Of a stretch of DNA of 64,000 nt, positions 15,710 through 23,706 are shown one piece after another (positions within the stretch are counted from its first letter, which is position 1; each line of letters opens with the position of its first letter). The translations under genes were made by a program, and so were the position numbers. The stretch covers positions 1 to 64,000 of the forward strand of contig JBOZRQ010000030.1 of NCBI GenBank assembly GCA_050789255.1, read 5' to 3'. Source of the stretch: JBOZRQ01 sp050789255 (GTDB lineage: Bacteria; Bacillota; Sulfobacillia; Symbiobacteriales; Symbiobacteriaceae). Below the pieces are notes generated by a model that did not search any database, was not told the DNA's origin, and was given only the letters and a program-made list of their open reading frames with translations.

Positions 15710-16795
15710 ATGATTCCACGCGCAATGGGCGAGGCGGGCCGGCGCCCTGACTTTGACTTTAACCAGCGCCCGCTGGTGGTGATCTGGGAGGTGACCCGGG
15801 CCTGCGCTCTGGCCTGCCGTCACTGCCGGGCCGAGGCTAACCCGAGCCGCCACCCGGACGAGCTGACCTTTGAAGAGGGCTGCCGGCTGATGGACCAGGT
15901 CCGGGAGCTGGATCCGATGGTCTTCGTGCTGACGGGCGGCGACCCGTTCATGCGCAAGGACCTCCCTGAGCTGGTCAAGTACGGCACCTCGATTGGGCTG
16001 CGGATCTCGGGCAGCCCCAGCGGCACCCGCCTGGCCAACCTGAAGAACATGCAGCGCTGCGCCGAGGCCGGCATGCAGCGGGTCGCCTTCAGCCTGGATC
16101 ACTCCGACGAGCAGGCGCACGACACCTTCCGTGGCGTACAGGGCTCCTACCGCTGGACCATGGAAGGCATTGAGGCCGCCCGCCAGGCGGGCCTGGAGAT
16201 CCAGATCGGGACCACCATCTCCCAGTACAACAAGCACGACCTGCCCCGGATCGCCGAGAAGGTCGCTTCCCTGGGCGTCTCGCTCTGGTCGGTCTTCTTC
16301 CTGGTGCCCACCGGCCGAGCCCAGATGTCGGACATGCTCTCCCCCGCCGAGTGCGAGGAGATCATGCAGTGGATGGCGGAATACAGCCAGACCGCCGGCT
16401 TCCCGATCAAGGCGACCGAGGGGCCGCACTACCGCCGGGTGCTGCTCCAGCGGGGCGCCAAGGTGCTGCCCACCATGGGCGTCAACGACGGCAAGGGCTT
16501 CGCCTTCATCTCGCACATCGGTGAGGTGAACCCCAGCGGCTTCTTGCCGTGGCCCGCCGGCAACGTCAAGGAGCAGAGCCTGACCGAGATCTACCGCAAC
16601 TCCGAGATCTTCCGCCTGCTGCGGGACCCCTCGCAGCTCAAGGGCCGGTGCGGGGTCTGTGAGTTCAAGTCGATCTGTGGCGGCTCCCGGGCCCGGGCTT
16701 ACGGTGCGTATGGTGACTGGCTGGCGGAGGACCCGCAGTGCGGGTACATCCCCAAGGCGTGGTCTTCCCAACCGGCCGGGGCTGTGGGAGAATAG
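15710..16795 (+). CDS. Radical SAM/SPASM protein, TIGR04053-like
   Basis: 361 residues. The radical SAM cluster motif is CALACRHC (C-x3-C-x2-C, about 26-33), followed by the glycine-rich SAM segment LTGGDP (about 73). A C-terminal SPASM-type cysteine region (CGVCEFKSICGGSRARAY...CGY, about 319-350) should bind auxiliary Fe-S clusters. The sequence fits the TIGR04053 family of AhbD/NirJ/PqqE-like proteins, often annotated as heme-d1- or peptide-modifying enzymes. No precursor peptide or heme gene is adjacent, so the substrate is unknown. ATG 15710 follows GAGAGGAGC. A small unknown gene is 21 nt downstream and is probably co-transcribed. Confidence 0.88.
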   Translation: MIPRAMGEAGRRPDFDFNQRPLVVIWEVTRACALACRHCRAEANPSRHPDELTFEEGCRLMDQVRELDPMVFVLTGGDPFMRKDLPELVKYGTSIGLRISGSPSGTRLANLKNMQRCAEAGMQRVAFSLDHSDEQAHDTFRGVQGSYRWTMEGIEAARQAGLEIQIGTTISQYNKHDLPRIAEKVASLGVSLWSVFFLVPTGRAQMSDMLSPAECEEIMQWMAEYSQTAGFPIKATEGPHYRRVLLQRGAKVLPTMGVNDGKGFAFISHIGEVNPSGFLPWPAGNVKEQSLTEIYRNSEIFRLLRDPSQLKGRCGVCEFKSICGGSRARAYGAYGDWLAEDPQCGYIPKAWSSQPAGAVGE

Positions 16796-16816
16796 TTCCG
16801 GGGTGAGATGTGCATC

Positions 16817-17242
16817 ATGAGCGACTGGCGTGACAAGCTGGCAGGCCTGAACCAGAACCTTCAGGCCAAGGAACAGGCCATTGAGCAGCAGAAGGTCCAG
16901 GTACTGAATGGGTTTCGGAAGCTACTTACAGAACATGAGCGCATCATGAAGGGCGCCGCCGAGTTCGGCGACGCTTTCGGGGTGGACGTGGCGTTTTCGA
17001 TCAGCCGGTTCGATCAGCGCTACCCGAGCCTCTCCTTCCGCATTCTCAAGCCCGTGCTGGAGTATGTGGTGGAGTGCAAGGACGGCGTGCTGGAGGAGCG
17101 GCTGAAGGAGGGCGAGGGAAGGACCCGAGTGGGCACCACCACCCTGCAGCAACTGGAGCCCAAGGTCTTCGAGAAGCGGATCACCGCCTGGGTCCAGGCG
17201 GCCGCCAACAGCAACCGCAAGGTGCCCGGACGCCGCCCCTAG
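16817..17242 (+). CDS. Small protein of unknown function
   Basis: 141 residues from ATG 16817 (MSDWRDKLAGLNQNL), with a GGGGTGAG site; ATG 16808 is an in-frame alternative closer to that site. The first 40 residues are strongly helical with heptad character (LNQNLQAKEQAIEQQKVQVLNGFRKLL), probably a coiled coil. The remainder is a mixed soluble domain with a Lys/Arg-rich tail (NSNRKVPGRRP). No cysteines suitable for it to be a radical SAM substrate cluster, and no family recognised. It sits in the same transcription unit as the radical SAM gene and ends at a strong terminator. Confidence 0.65.
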   Translation: MSDWRDKLAGLNQNLQAKEQAIEQQKVQVLNGFRKLLTEHERIMKGAAEFGDAFGVDVAFSISRFDQRYPSLSFRILKPVLEYVVECKDGVLEERLKEGEGRTRVGTTTLQQLEPKVFEKRITAWVQAAANSNRKVPGRRP

Positions 17243-17273
17243 GATGCAAACGATCCCCGCTTGATAGTAATGC

Positions 17274-17311
17274 ACGCCCCGTGCTGCGACACGAGTCGCT
17301 GCACGGGGCGT
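17274..17311. terminator. Terminator between convergent genes
   Basis: ACGCCCCGTGC and GCACGGGGCGT enclose an inner GCGAC/GTCGC stem with an ACGA loop. This is a 16-bp interrupted hairpin between the unknown gene and the convergent GNAT-APH gene. Confidence 0.8.
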
Positions 17312-17333
17312 ATTGGCTTCCCTGGGACTGCGG

Positions 17334-18719
17334 CTAGACGTTGAGGAACGTGTGTAACTGCATGTTGAAGGCGAAACGTTTCCGGTCAAACTGCTGCAGG
17401 CCATATGCGGCGAGGAACTGTTGCCACTCCGCATCATCTTGCAGGTACCAGCGAATGATGCTGAGGTCGTAGTAGGGGTCGCCCACATCTACGAAGGCCC
17501 AGTCGATGACGGCGCTGACTTGACCATTCCGCCAGAGCAGGTTCTTCGGACGGTAATCGCCGTGGAGCAGGCAAACGGTGCCCGAGTCGGGTCGATTTTC
17601 CTGCAGCCACTGTAGAGCGGCCGCCGGCGGCCGGTCCGGGCTGAAGTCCTCCGGGTCTATGACGCCTGCCGCCAGGTTGCGGGCAGCAAGTTCCAGACTG
17701 CGGGTCACCCACTCAGACCAGAGCTGGTTCGGCGGCACGGACACCGCATGGATGGCGGCGAGGGTACGCCCCAGTTCAGTAATGGCCTGCGCCCGCTCAG
17801 CGGTGCCCATGAGTGCTGTCAGCGGCGTGCCCGAGTCGTACCGCCGGAGTTGGAATGCGAGGTCGCCCCGGCGGCGGTACAGCAACGAGGGCGGCACCGG
17901 CACTGAGCTGTCGGCAAGCGCCTGCATGGCGACGTGTTCCGCCCAGAGTTCCTGCGACCGGTACGGCCCGCGGGCCATCTTGAGGGCAAATACGCCATGC
18001 TCGGCCTCCAGCCGCAGCAGTAAGTTGCAGACGCCCTGCTCCGGCAGACTGACGCGCTCAATCGCGCCTGTCACGCTACCCACCTCCGGGAGCACCTGGT
18101 CCAGGACAGCGGTATCAAATTCCGGTGGACGCTGCCCTTCCCGCCAGAGCGGCGCGGTCAGATACTCGGTTCGGGGCGGAATCAAACACGTCCGACCCAT
18201 GCGCAGTATCCAAACCGGACCGGGCTCATAGGGGCTCTCCACGGTGCGCAGAAAGGTAAAGCCGGCCTTTTCGTAGGCCCTCAGGCCACTGGTGTTGCGC
18301 ACCTCAGCCACAACGACGCAGCTCTCCACCCGGCGGTCGGCAAAGACAATCTGCCGCAGGAATCCGTGGAGGATGGAGCGGCCGAACCCACGGTGCAGGA
18401 AATCCAGGTCCCCGATGAACAGGTCCAAACTGGCGGCTTCATCCGTCAGGCCCAGGTGTTCGGCCTCGCGTGGGTAGTCTCGCCACAGGTAAGTCTGAAT
18501 GTAGCCGATGGGGCTGGTGCCGAACAGGATCAGATATGGGGTAGTAGGGCTTTCACCGCGGATCCGTGGGCCGTACTTTGCCACGACCTGCTCATATGGC
18601 GTCGCCTCGCCGTCAGCGTAAAACGCTTTGACGGCAGGTGTGTCGTTCAGCCATCGGTGCATCAGGGGCAGATCGGTCATCTCAAGCCGGCGGAACCCGA
18701 TTTTGCTGGCGTCGTGCAT
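17334..18719 (-). CDS. GNAT acetyltransferase-APH phosphotransferase fusion, possible bifunctional aminoglycoside-modifying enzyme
   Basis: 461 residues from ATG 18719 (MHDASKIGFRRLEMTDLPL), preceded by AAGGAG; upstream in-frame starts lack such a site. Residues about 1-170 are an AAC(6')-type GNAT domain: IGYIQTYLW, DLFIGDLDFLHRGFGRSILHGF (acetyl-CoA R-G-x-G-x-S/T motif) and NTSGLRAYEKAGF. From about 205 an APH/choline-kinase-like domain follows: FALKMARG (ATP lysine), catalytic LLHGDYRPKNLLWRNG and metal-binding VIDWAFVDVGDPYYDL. This order equals that of the bifunctional AAC(6')-APH(2'') enzyme of Gram-positive cocci. True aminoglycoside activity is inferred, not shown. It could also modify a cell metabolite. 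Confidence 0.88.
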   Translation of the reverse strand: MHDASKIGFRRLEMTDLPLMHRWLNDTPAVKAFYADGEATPYEQVVAKYGPRIRGESPTTPYLILFGTSPIGYIQTYLWRDYPREAEHLGLTDEAASLDLFIGDLDFLHRGFGRSILHGFLRQIVFADRRVESCVVVAEVRNTSGLRAYEKAGFTFLRTVESPYEPGPVWILRMGRTCLIPPRTEYLTAPLWREGQRPPEFDTAVLDQVLPEVGSVTGAIERVSLPEQGVCNLLLRLEAEHGVFALKMARGPYRSQELWAEHVAMQALADSSVPVPPSLLYRRRGDLAFQLRRYDSGTPLTALMGTAERAQAITELGRTLAAIHAVSVPPNQLWSEWVTRSLELAARNLAAGVIDPEDFSPDRPPAAALQWLQENRPDSGTVCLLHGDYRPKNLLWRNGQVSAVIDWAFVDVGDPYYDLSIIRWYLQDDAEWQQFLAAYGLQQFDRKRFAFNMQLHTFLNV

Positions 18720-18823
18720 ATGTATTGGCTCCTTGCGATGAAGGCTCAGTTCACGTTCTGTATCCGTTAGTTCTGTTAGGTTCTTAAACATACCTGTCGG
18801 ATCGTTGCGGACAAGCATATGAC

Positions 18824-18855
18824 AAGCGCCAGAAGCCGCAGGCTTTCTGGCGCTT
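18824..18855 (-). terminator. Terminator of the SUKH gene
   Basis: AAGCGCCAGAAGCC and GGCTTTCTGGCGCTT pair around GCA with one bulge. On the minus strand it lies 20 nt past the stop codon at 18876. Confidence 0.75.
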
Positions 18856-18875
18856 ACTAGTTATGCACTCGTATC

Positions 18876-19607
18876 CTATCGGCGCCCGACTTCGATGGTA
18901 ACGCTCAACTGCTCTGGGTCGATGCGTATGCCAGCGATGGGAACCCCGGCTGGCAGCGGCCGGATCTGGGCGACGATCTGCCCGGTCAGGTGCAGGTGGA
19001 TCCAGGGCTCCTGGGGCTTGAGGTTCTCCGGTTCGGTGCCCCCGCCCAAGAGGGCCGGAGTCAGGGAGGAGAGGTGGCGCCCGGGGATCCACGGCGCCCC
19101 GCTCTCCCGGTAGGCCTGCAGCAGGTCGGCGCCAAGCAGCCAGGGTCCCTCCTTGACCAGCAGCCGGTTCAGGAAGTCGCTCAAGTTCGGGGCCATCTCG
19201 TCCATCTCCCCGTGCTCGGCGTCAAAGCGCCAGACCGTCGGCTCCGGCTCCCCGAGCTTCACCCCGAACTGGTTGCCAAAGACGTCCTCGGCAAAGAAGA
19301 GCATCGTCTCCAACTCGGTCATGCGGTACCGGGCCTTCCACAGGTCCGGGTGGTTCCAACTCGCCAGGTCGTCCTGGCGAAGCGGGCGCCCGGCGCCCAG
19401 CACGTGCAGCAGCCCGTCCCGGTAATAGCCGCCGTTCTGCACTTGCAGGAGATCCTGAAGGGCTGGCGGGAGGGGGGCGCCCAGGTCCCGGGCGCATCGT
19501 TCCAGTTGGGCGGGGGTAGCGCCGGAAATCGCTGCCGTGGCAGGGAGGAACTCCTCGAAGAACCTGGCGAACTGGTTGGGAGTCTCCGGCTTGCTTTGGC
19601 GTGACAT
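18876..19607 (-). CDS. SMI1/KNR4 (SUKH) family protein with C-terminal extension
   Basis: 243 residues. The SUKH domain spans about 30-165: LGAPLPPALQDLLQVQNGGYYRDGLL (LP...L...NGG motif), a W-containing central strand, LFFAEDVFGNQFGVKLG, then FDAEHGEMDEMAPNLSDFLNRLL, all diagnostic of the SMI1/KNR4 superfamily. About 75 further residues, rich in strands, form an extension not seen in the shorter SUKH gene at 929-1333. No toxin gene lies beside it, so it may be a housekeeping or orphan immunity protein. ATG 19607 follows GGAGGTTTTACGTC. It diverges from an ECF sigma gene. Confidence 0.82.
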   Translation of the reverse strand: MSRQSKPETPNQFARFFEEFLPATAAISGATPAQLERCARDLGAPLPPALQDLLQVQNGGYYRDGLLHVLGAGRPLRQDDLASWNHPDLWKARYRMTELETMLFFAEDVFGNQFGVKLGEPEPTVWRFDAEHGEMDEMAPNLSDFLNRLLVKEGPWLLGADLLQAYRESGAPWIPGRHLSSLTPALLGGGTEPENLKPQEPWIHLHLTGQIVAQIRPLPAGVPIAGIRIDPEQLSVTIEVGRR

Positions 19608-19751
19608 GACGTAAAACCTCCTGACTGCGCGGCCTCCCTAGTATGCTTCGCAGCCAAAGAGTTTACTTATGGGCGTTTGCCGATGTCCCAATTTGGTGCG
19701 CTGATGCGCCTATCTGTGTGAGAGGCCTCTCAGAGGGGAGTTACACACTTG

Positions 19752-20273
19752 ATGGATATCACAGCCCGGTCTGAGGCGATCGGGGAAGACGACCTGTGGG
19801 AAGCCCATGGGCAGCGGGTGTTCCGCTACCTGCTGCGACTGACCGGCAGCTGCGAGGTCGCCGAGGACCTGACCCAGGAGACCTTCCTCCAGGCGATTCG
19901 GGACCTGCGCCGCATGGCCGTGCCGCCGGACAACGAGGTGGCCTGGCTGTTTCGGATCGCCATGAATCGGGCGACTGACCAGTTCCGGCGGCAGCGCAGG
20001 TTCGCCTGGCTACCCTTCCAAGCCGAACGGCATGGCGGGGCTGCCCGCGACACGGCCGAGTCGGTTGCAGAGAACGACCTGGTCCTGCAGGCGCTCCGGA
20101 AACTGCCCCAAGAGACCGCAGCCATGCTGCTGCTCAAAGACGGCGAGGGCTTCACCAGCCAGGAGATCGCCGAGATGACCGGCCAGAACTATGAGGCGGT
20201 GCGAAAGCGCCTGGCGCGGGCCCGCGAGACCTTCCGAGTTGAGTACCTGCGCTTGAGAGGAGAATCATCATGA
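19752..20273 (+). CDS. ECF-type RNA polymerase sigma factor
   Basis: 173 residues from ATG 19752 (TTG 19749 adjoins it), after a GAGGGGAG site. Region 2 reads GSCEVAEDLTQETFLQAIRDL (about 32-52) and region 4 reads GFTSQEIAEMTGQNYEAVRKRLARARETF (about 135-163), with a short linker between, as in ECF factors. Its stop overlaps the start of the anti-sigma gene by 4 nt, so the two are translationally coupled. The 14-bp palindrome TGAGAGGCCTCTCA at 19719-19732 lies just upstream of the ribosome binding site and may be regulatory. The regulon is unknown. Confidence 0.92.
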   Translation: MDITARSEAIGEDDLWEAHGQRVFRYLLRLTGSCEVAEDLTQETFLQAIRDLRRMAVPPDNEVAWLFRIAMNRATDQFRRQRRFAWLPFQAERHGGAARDTAESVAENDLVLQALRKLPQETAAMLLLKDGEGFTSQEIAEMTGQNYEAVRKRLARARETFRVEYLRLRGESS

Positions 20274-21094
20274 CCTGTACATATGACCGGGAGCTGCTGG
20301 CTCTCTATGCGAATGACGATGCGACCGAGGAGGAGCGGGTCCTTACCGAGGCCCACCTGGCCAGTTGCGCCGAGTGCCAGGGGGTGCTCGATCAGTACCG
20401 CCTCGGCGCCGGCCTGCTAAGCGCAACGCTGCGCGATGCGGCGCCCAGGCACCGGCGCAAGCTGCGGACACGATCCTGGCGGATGGCAGCGGCCGCTGCG
20501 GCCGTGCTCGTCGCCCTGTTTGGCATGTTGCAGGTCCCCGCCATGGCGGCGCAGTTGACCCGGGTCTTCCCGTTCCTGACCGTCCTCGAGCTGGACAGTG
20601 CAGGCGTGTCCGAGTTGATCCGCTTATATACGGAGGATCGCATCGGAAAGGTCTATTACCCGGACGTCTTTGAGACCGTGGAGGCGGCGGAGGAGGCGTG
20701 GGGCGGGCATATCCCCCGGCCGACAGCACTGCCGGCGGGCGTGGAGATCTACCGGATCGAGATGTACCGGTCGGAGTCCGGGCGCAAAGAGGTGGGTATC
20801 TACTACCGCGACCCCATCGCGCATTCCTCGGTCTCCTGGCGCCTCTCCACCCGGCCGCAACAGCGCAAGGTACCCAAAGGCGCCACCTCCGAGGTGAAGG
20901 TGAACGGGAAACCGGCCGCGGTGATTGGCGGCACCTTCGCCCAGCGCCCGGGCGAGCCGCTCAAGTGGGAGGCCAAGAGCGACACGCACCTGTTCTTCCC
21001 GGTGGGCGACCTCTACGGGGACATCTTCACGGTCGGGGAGGACCCGGACTTCTCCCTGGATGATCTGATCCGCTTTGCCGAGTCCGTCAAGTAA
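20270..21094 (+). CDS. Zinc-finger-type anti-sigma factor with a large extracytoplasmic domain
   Basis: 274 residues. An N-terminal ZAS-type motif, HLASCAEC (H-x3-C-x2-C, about 28-35), is expected to hold the sigma factor in the cytoplasm. A single TM helix follows at about 71-88 (MAAAAAAVLVALFGMLQVP). The extracytoplasmic part (about 100-274) is beta-rich and DUF4367-like: IPRPTALPAGVEIYRIEMY, then VNGKPAAVIGGTF. Signal sensing or regulated proteolysis presumably releases the sigma factor. No protease gene is adjacent. Confidence 0.88.
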   Translation: MTCTYDRELLALYANDDATEEERVLTEAHLASCAECQGVLDQYRLGAGLLSATLRDAAPRHRRKLRTRSWRMAAAAAAVLVALFGMLQVPAMAAQLTRVFPFLTVLELDSAGVSELIRLYTEDRIGKVYYPDVFETVEAAEEAWGGHIPRPTALPAGVEIYRIEMYRSESGRKEVGIYYRDPIAHSSVSWRLSTRPQQRKVPKGATSEVKVNGKPAAVIGGTFAQRPGEPLKWEAKSDTHLFFPVGDLYGDIFTVGEDPDFSLDDLIRFAESVK

Positions 21095-21100
21095 ACGCAA

Positions 21101-21130
21101 AACAGGCCGGGGCAGTTCCCCCGGCCTGTT
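21101..21130. terminator. Terminator after the anti-sigma gene
   Basis: AACAGGCCGGGG and CCCCGGCCTGTT pair around a short loop. It sits between the anti-sigma gene and the convergent end of the suf operon and probably serves both strands. Confidence 0.8.
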
Positions 21131-21142
21131 CCTATGCCAGCG

Positions 21143-21460
21143 CTACAGCAGGCCCATTGCCCGGGCCTTCTTGAGCCGCTCGCTCATCTTGTCCGGCGTC
21201 CAGGGCGGGTCGAAGGTGAGCCGCACGTCGACCTGGTTCACCCCGGGGATCGACTTGAGGGCCGCCTCGGCCTGCATCTGGATCATCGGGCCCACCGGGC
21301 ACGCCTGGGTGGTCAGGGTCATGTCCACACCGACGTTGTTATCCTCGGTGATCTCCACCTCGTAGATGAGGCCGAGGTCGACAATGTTCAGCCGCAGCTC
21401 GGGGTCGTTCACCTTCTCCAGGACCTTCAGAACCTGCTGCTTGGTGATCTGCTCAGACAT
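21143..21460 (-). CDS. MIP18/SufT-like Fe-S assembly protein
   Basis: 105 residues of the MIP18 (DUF59) family: NDPELRLNIVDLGLIYEVEI at about 17-36, then LTTQACPVGPMI with the conserved cysteine, and VRLTFDPPWTPDKMS, all hallmark segments. In bacteria SufT-type proteins help deliver or mature Fe-S clusters, often as the last gene of a suf operon, which is exactly its place here, 4 nt after the Rieske gene. It is the distal end of the sufC-to-MIP18 transcript. Confidence 0.9.
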   Translation of the reverse strand: MSEQITKQQVLKVLEKVNDPELRLNIVDLGLIYEVEITEDNNVGVDMTLTTQACPVGPMIQMQAEAALKSIPGVNQVDVRLTFDPPWTPDKMSERLKKARAMGLL

Positions 21461-21464
21461 GGAA

Positions 21465-21773
21465 CTACACCTCCAGCATGATCGAGTCGCCCTCGACCGT
21501 CACTTTGTAGGTCTGCACCGGAACTACCGCCGGGAAGGTGAGCGCCTCCCCGGTACGGATATCGAACTGCGCCCCGTGTAGAGGACAGGACACCCTGCAG
21601 CCCTCGAGCCGCTGCCCCTCGGCGAGGGAAGCATCGGCATGGGTGCAGGTATCATCGATGGCGAAGAACTCGCCGTCGCAGTTGAAGACCGTGATCTTCT
21701 GCCGCTTCACGATGACCCGCTTGCACCCGCCGTTCGGAATCTCGCTCAGTTCTGCGACCTTGACAATCGCCAC
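21465..21773 (-). CDS. Rieske [2Fe-2S] ferredoxin-like protein
   Basis: 102 residues forming a single Rieske domain. The cluster ligands are in CTHADASL (C-x-H) and CPLHGAQFD (C-x2-H), at about 43-45 and 63-66. The protein resembles the small NirD-like or dioxygenase-type ferredoxins that transfer electrons between soluble partners. Position between sufB and the MIP18 gene, with ATG preceded by GGGAGGTCC, suggests that it supplies electrons to, or is a client of, Fe-S assembly. In many Firmicutes this spot is empty. Confidence 0.92.
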   Translation of the reverse strand: MAIVKVAELSEIPNGGCKRVIVKRQKITVFNCDGEFFAIDDTCTHADASLAEGQRLEGCRVSCPLHGAQFDIRTGEALTFPAVVPVQTYKVTVEGDSIMLEV

Positions 21774-21794
21774 GTAAAAGGACCTCCCTGCAAG

Positions 21795-21822
21795 ATACCC
21801 CCAAGGTCTCCCTTGGGGGTAT
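21795..21822 (-). other. Intercistronic hairpin between sufB and the Rieske gene
   Basis: ATACCCCCAAGG and CCTTGGGGGTAT pair perfectly around TCTC. On the transcribed (minus) strand no U-run follows; the Rieske ribosome binding site comes next. It is therefore more likely an mRNA processing or stability element, or a partial attenuator, than a full terminator. Confidence 0.6.
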
Positions 21823-21827
21823 GGGCG

Positions 21828-23228
21828 CTAGCCCACGGAGCCTTCCATTTCCATCTCAATCAGCCGGTTGAGCTCCACGGCGTACTCCATGGGGAGCTCC
21901 TTGGCGAAGGGCTCGATGAAGCCCATGACCACCATGGCCATCGCCTGCTCCTCGGAGAGGCCCCGGCTCATGAGGTAGAAGAGCTGCTCCTCGGAGACCT
22001 TGGAGACCGTGGCCTCGTGCTCGATGGTCACGTTCTCGTTCATGATGTCCATATAGGGCAGCGTGTGCGACTTGGAGCCATCATCGAAGATGAGGGCGTC
22101 GCACTCCACCTTGACCTTCGACCGGTCCGCAGCCTTCTCGACCTTCACATGGCCGCGGTAGATGGTGTTGCCACCGTCGCGGGAGATCGACTTGGAGGTG
22201 ATGCGGCACGAGGTGTCGGGGGCGAAGTGGTAGATCTTCGAGCCGGCGTCCTGGGTCATGCCCTTGCCGGCGACGGCGATGGAGATGACCTCCGCACGGG
22301 CCCGGGGGCCCATGAGGTAGACGGCGGGGTACTTCATGGTCACCTTGGAGCCGATGTTGCCGTCGATCCACTCCATGACGGCGTCCTCGTAGGCCACCGC
22401 ACGCTTGGTCACCAGGTTGTAAACGTTGGTGGACCAGTTCTGGATCGTGGTGTAGCGGCAGCGGCCGCCCTTTTTGACGATGATCTCCACGACGGCGCTG
22501 TGCAGCGAGTCGGAGGAGTAGGTGGGGGCGGTGCAGCCTTCCACGTAGTGGACGTTGGCGCCCTCATCGACGATGATCAGGGTGCGCTCGAACTGGCCCA
22601 TGTTCTCCGTGTTGATGCGGAAGTAGGCCTGGAGCGGAATCTCCACCGTAACGCCCTTCGGCACGTAGATGAAGGAGCCACCGGACCACACGGCGGTGTT
22701 CAGGGCCGCGAACTTGTTGTCCGTGGTGGGAACGACCGTGCCGAAGTACTCCTTGACGATCTCGGGGTACTCACGCAGCGCGGTGTCCATGTCGGAGAAG
22801 AGCACGCCCGCCTCCTCCAGGTCCTTGCGCATGTTGTGGTAGACAACCTCGGACTCGTACTGAGCGGAGACGCCGGCCAGGAACTTGCGCTCGGCCTCGG
22901 GGATGCCCAGGCGGTCGAAGGTGTTCTTGATATCCTCCGGGACCTCTTCCCAGCTACGGCCGGCCTTCTCGGAGGCACGGACGAAGTAGTGGATGTCCTG
23001 GAAGTTGATTTCGGTGAGGTCAGTGCCCCAGGTAGGCATCGGCTTGGACTCGAAGACCTCCAGCGCCTTCAGGCGGATCTCCCGCATCCAGTCCGGCTCG
23101 TTCTTAAACCGGGAGATCGACTCGACGATCTCACGGGTCAGGCCCTTCTCGGACTTAAAGACATAGTTCTCGGGGTCATGGAAGCCATATTGATACTCGC
23201 CTACGATATCTTTCGGTTCGCTAACCAC
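21828..23228 (-). CDS. sufB: Fe-S assembly scaffold subunit SufB
   Basis: 466 residues, the normal SufB length. The N-terminal segment YQYGFHDPENYVFKSEKGLTRE is typical, and the beta-helix core contains GGSFIYVPKGVTVEIPLQAYFRI and VHYVEGCTAPTYSSDSLH (conserved cysteine). The C-terminal part has GHVKVEKAADRSKVKVECD and MSRGLSEEQAMAMVVMGFIEPF, shared with SufD. With SufC and SufD it forms the SufBC2D scaffold on which clusters are built from SufS/SufU sulfur. It is fifth in the operon, 13 nt after sufU. No truncation or frameshift seen. Confidence 0.97.
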   Translation of the reverse strand: MVSEPKDIVGEYQYGFHDPENYVFKSEKGLTREIVESISRFKNEPDWMREIRLKALEVFESKPMPTWGTDLTEINFQDIHYFVRASEKAGRSWEEVPEDIKNTFDRLGIPEAERKFLAGVSAQYESEVVYHNMRKDLEEAGVLFSDMDTALREYPEIVKEYFGTVVPTTDNKFAALNTAVWSGGSFIYVPKGVTVEIPLQAYFRINTENMGQFERTLIIVDEGANVHYVEGCTAPTYSSDSLHSAVVEIIVKKGGRCRYTTIQNWSTNVYNLVTKRAVAYEDAVMEWIDGNIGSKVTMKYPAVYLMGPRARAEVISIAVAGKGMTQDAGSKIYHFAPDTSCRITSKSISRDGGNTIYRGHVKVEKAADRSKVKVECDALIFDDGSKSHTLPYMDIMNENVTIEHEATVSKVSEEQLFYLMSRGLSEEQAMAMVVMGFIEPFAKELPMEYAVELNRLIEMEMEGSVG

Positions 23229-23241
23229 TGGCCGACCCTCC

Positions 23242-23706
23242 CTACTTATCGGTCTGCTCCTGCTCCTTCATGCCCTCTTCCAGGCAGTGCCAGGCGAGGG
23301 TGGCGCACTTGATGCGGACCGGGAACTTGCTGACGCCCTGCAGGGCCTGAATTTCGCCGAGCGCTTTGTACTCGCCCGGCTCGGACTTCATCATGCCATA
23401 GAAGGACTCCATCATGGACTTGGCCTCATCGAGCGTTTTGCCCTTGATGGCGACCGACATCATCGAAGCGCTCGCCATGGAGATGGAGCAGCCGCGGCCC
23501 TTCCAGCGAACGTCGGAGACCTTGCCGTCATCCCCGACGGAGACCTGGACCTCCAGGTCGTCGCCGCAGGTGGGGTTGTGCAGGTGCTTGACCAGCACCG
23601 GGTTCTCCAGCCCCTCGCCCCGGTTGCGCGGCTTCTTGTAGTGGTCCAGGATCACCTGCTGGTACAGGGTGTTCAGGTTAACGGGGTGCTGACCCTCAAG
23701 CGACAT
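23242..23706 (-). CDS. sufU: Zinc-dependent sulfurtransferase SufU
   Basis: 154 residues of the SufU/IscU-like family. The three cysteine positions are present: NPTCGDD (about 47), GRGCSIS (about 73) and KCATLAWHCLE (about 133-140). The insert before the last cysteine and the D of CGDD are SufU hallmarks. SufU accepts persulfide sulfur from SufS in Firmicutes through a zinc-ligand swap. It overlaps sufS by 11 nt, consistent with translational coupling and the tight SufS-SufU partnership. Confidence 0.95.
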   Translation of the reverse strand: MSLEGQHPVNLNTLYQQVILDHYKKPRNRGEGLENPVLVKHLHNPTCGDDLEVQVSVGDDGKVSDVRWKGRGCSISMASASMMSVAIKGKTLDEAKSMMESFYGMMKSEPGEYKALGEIQALQGVSKFPVRIKCATLAWHCLEEGMKEQEQTDK

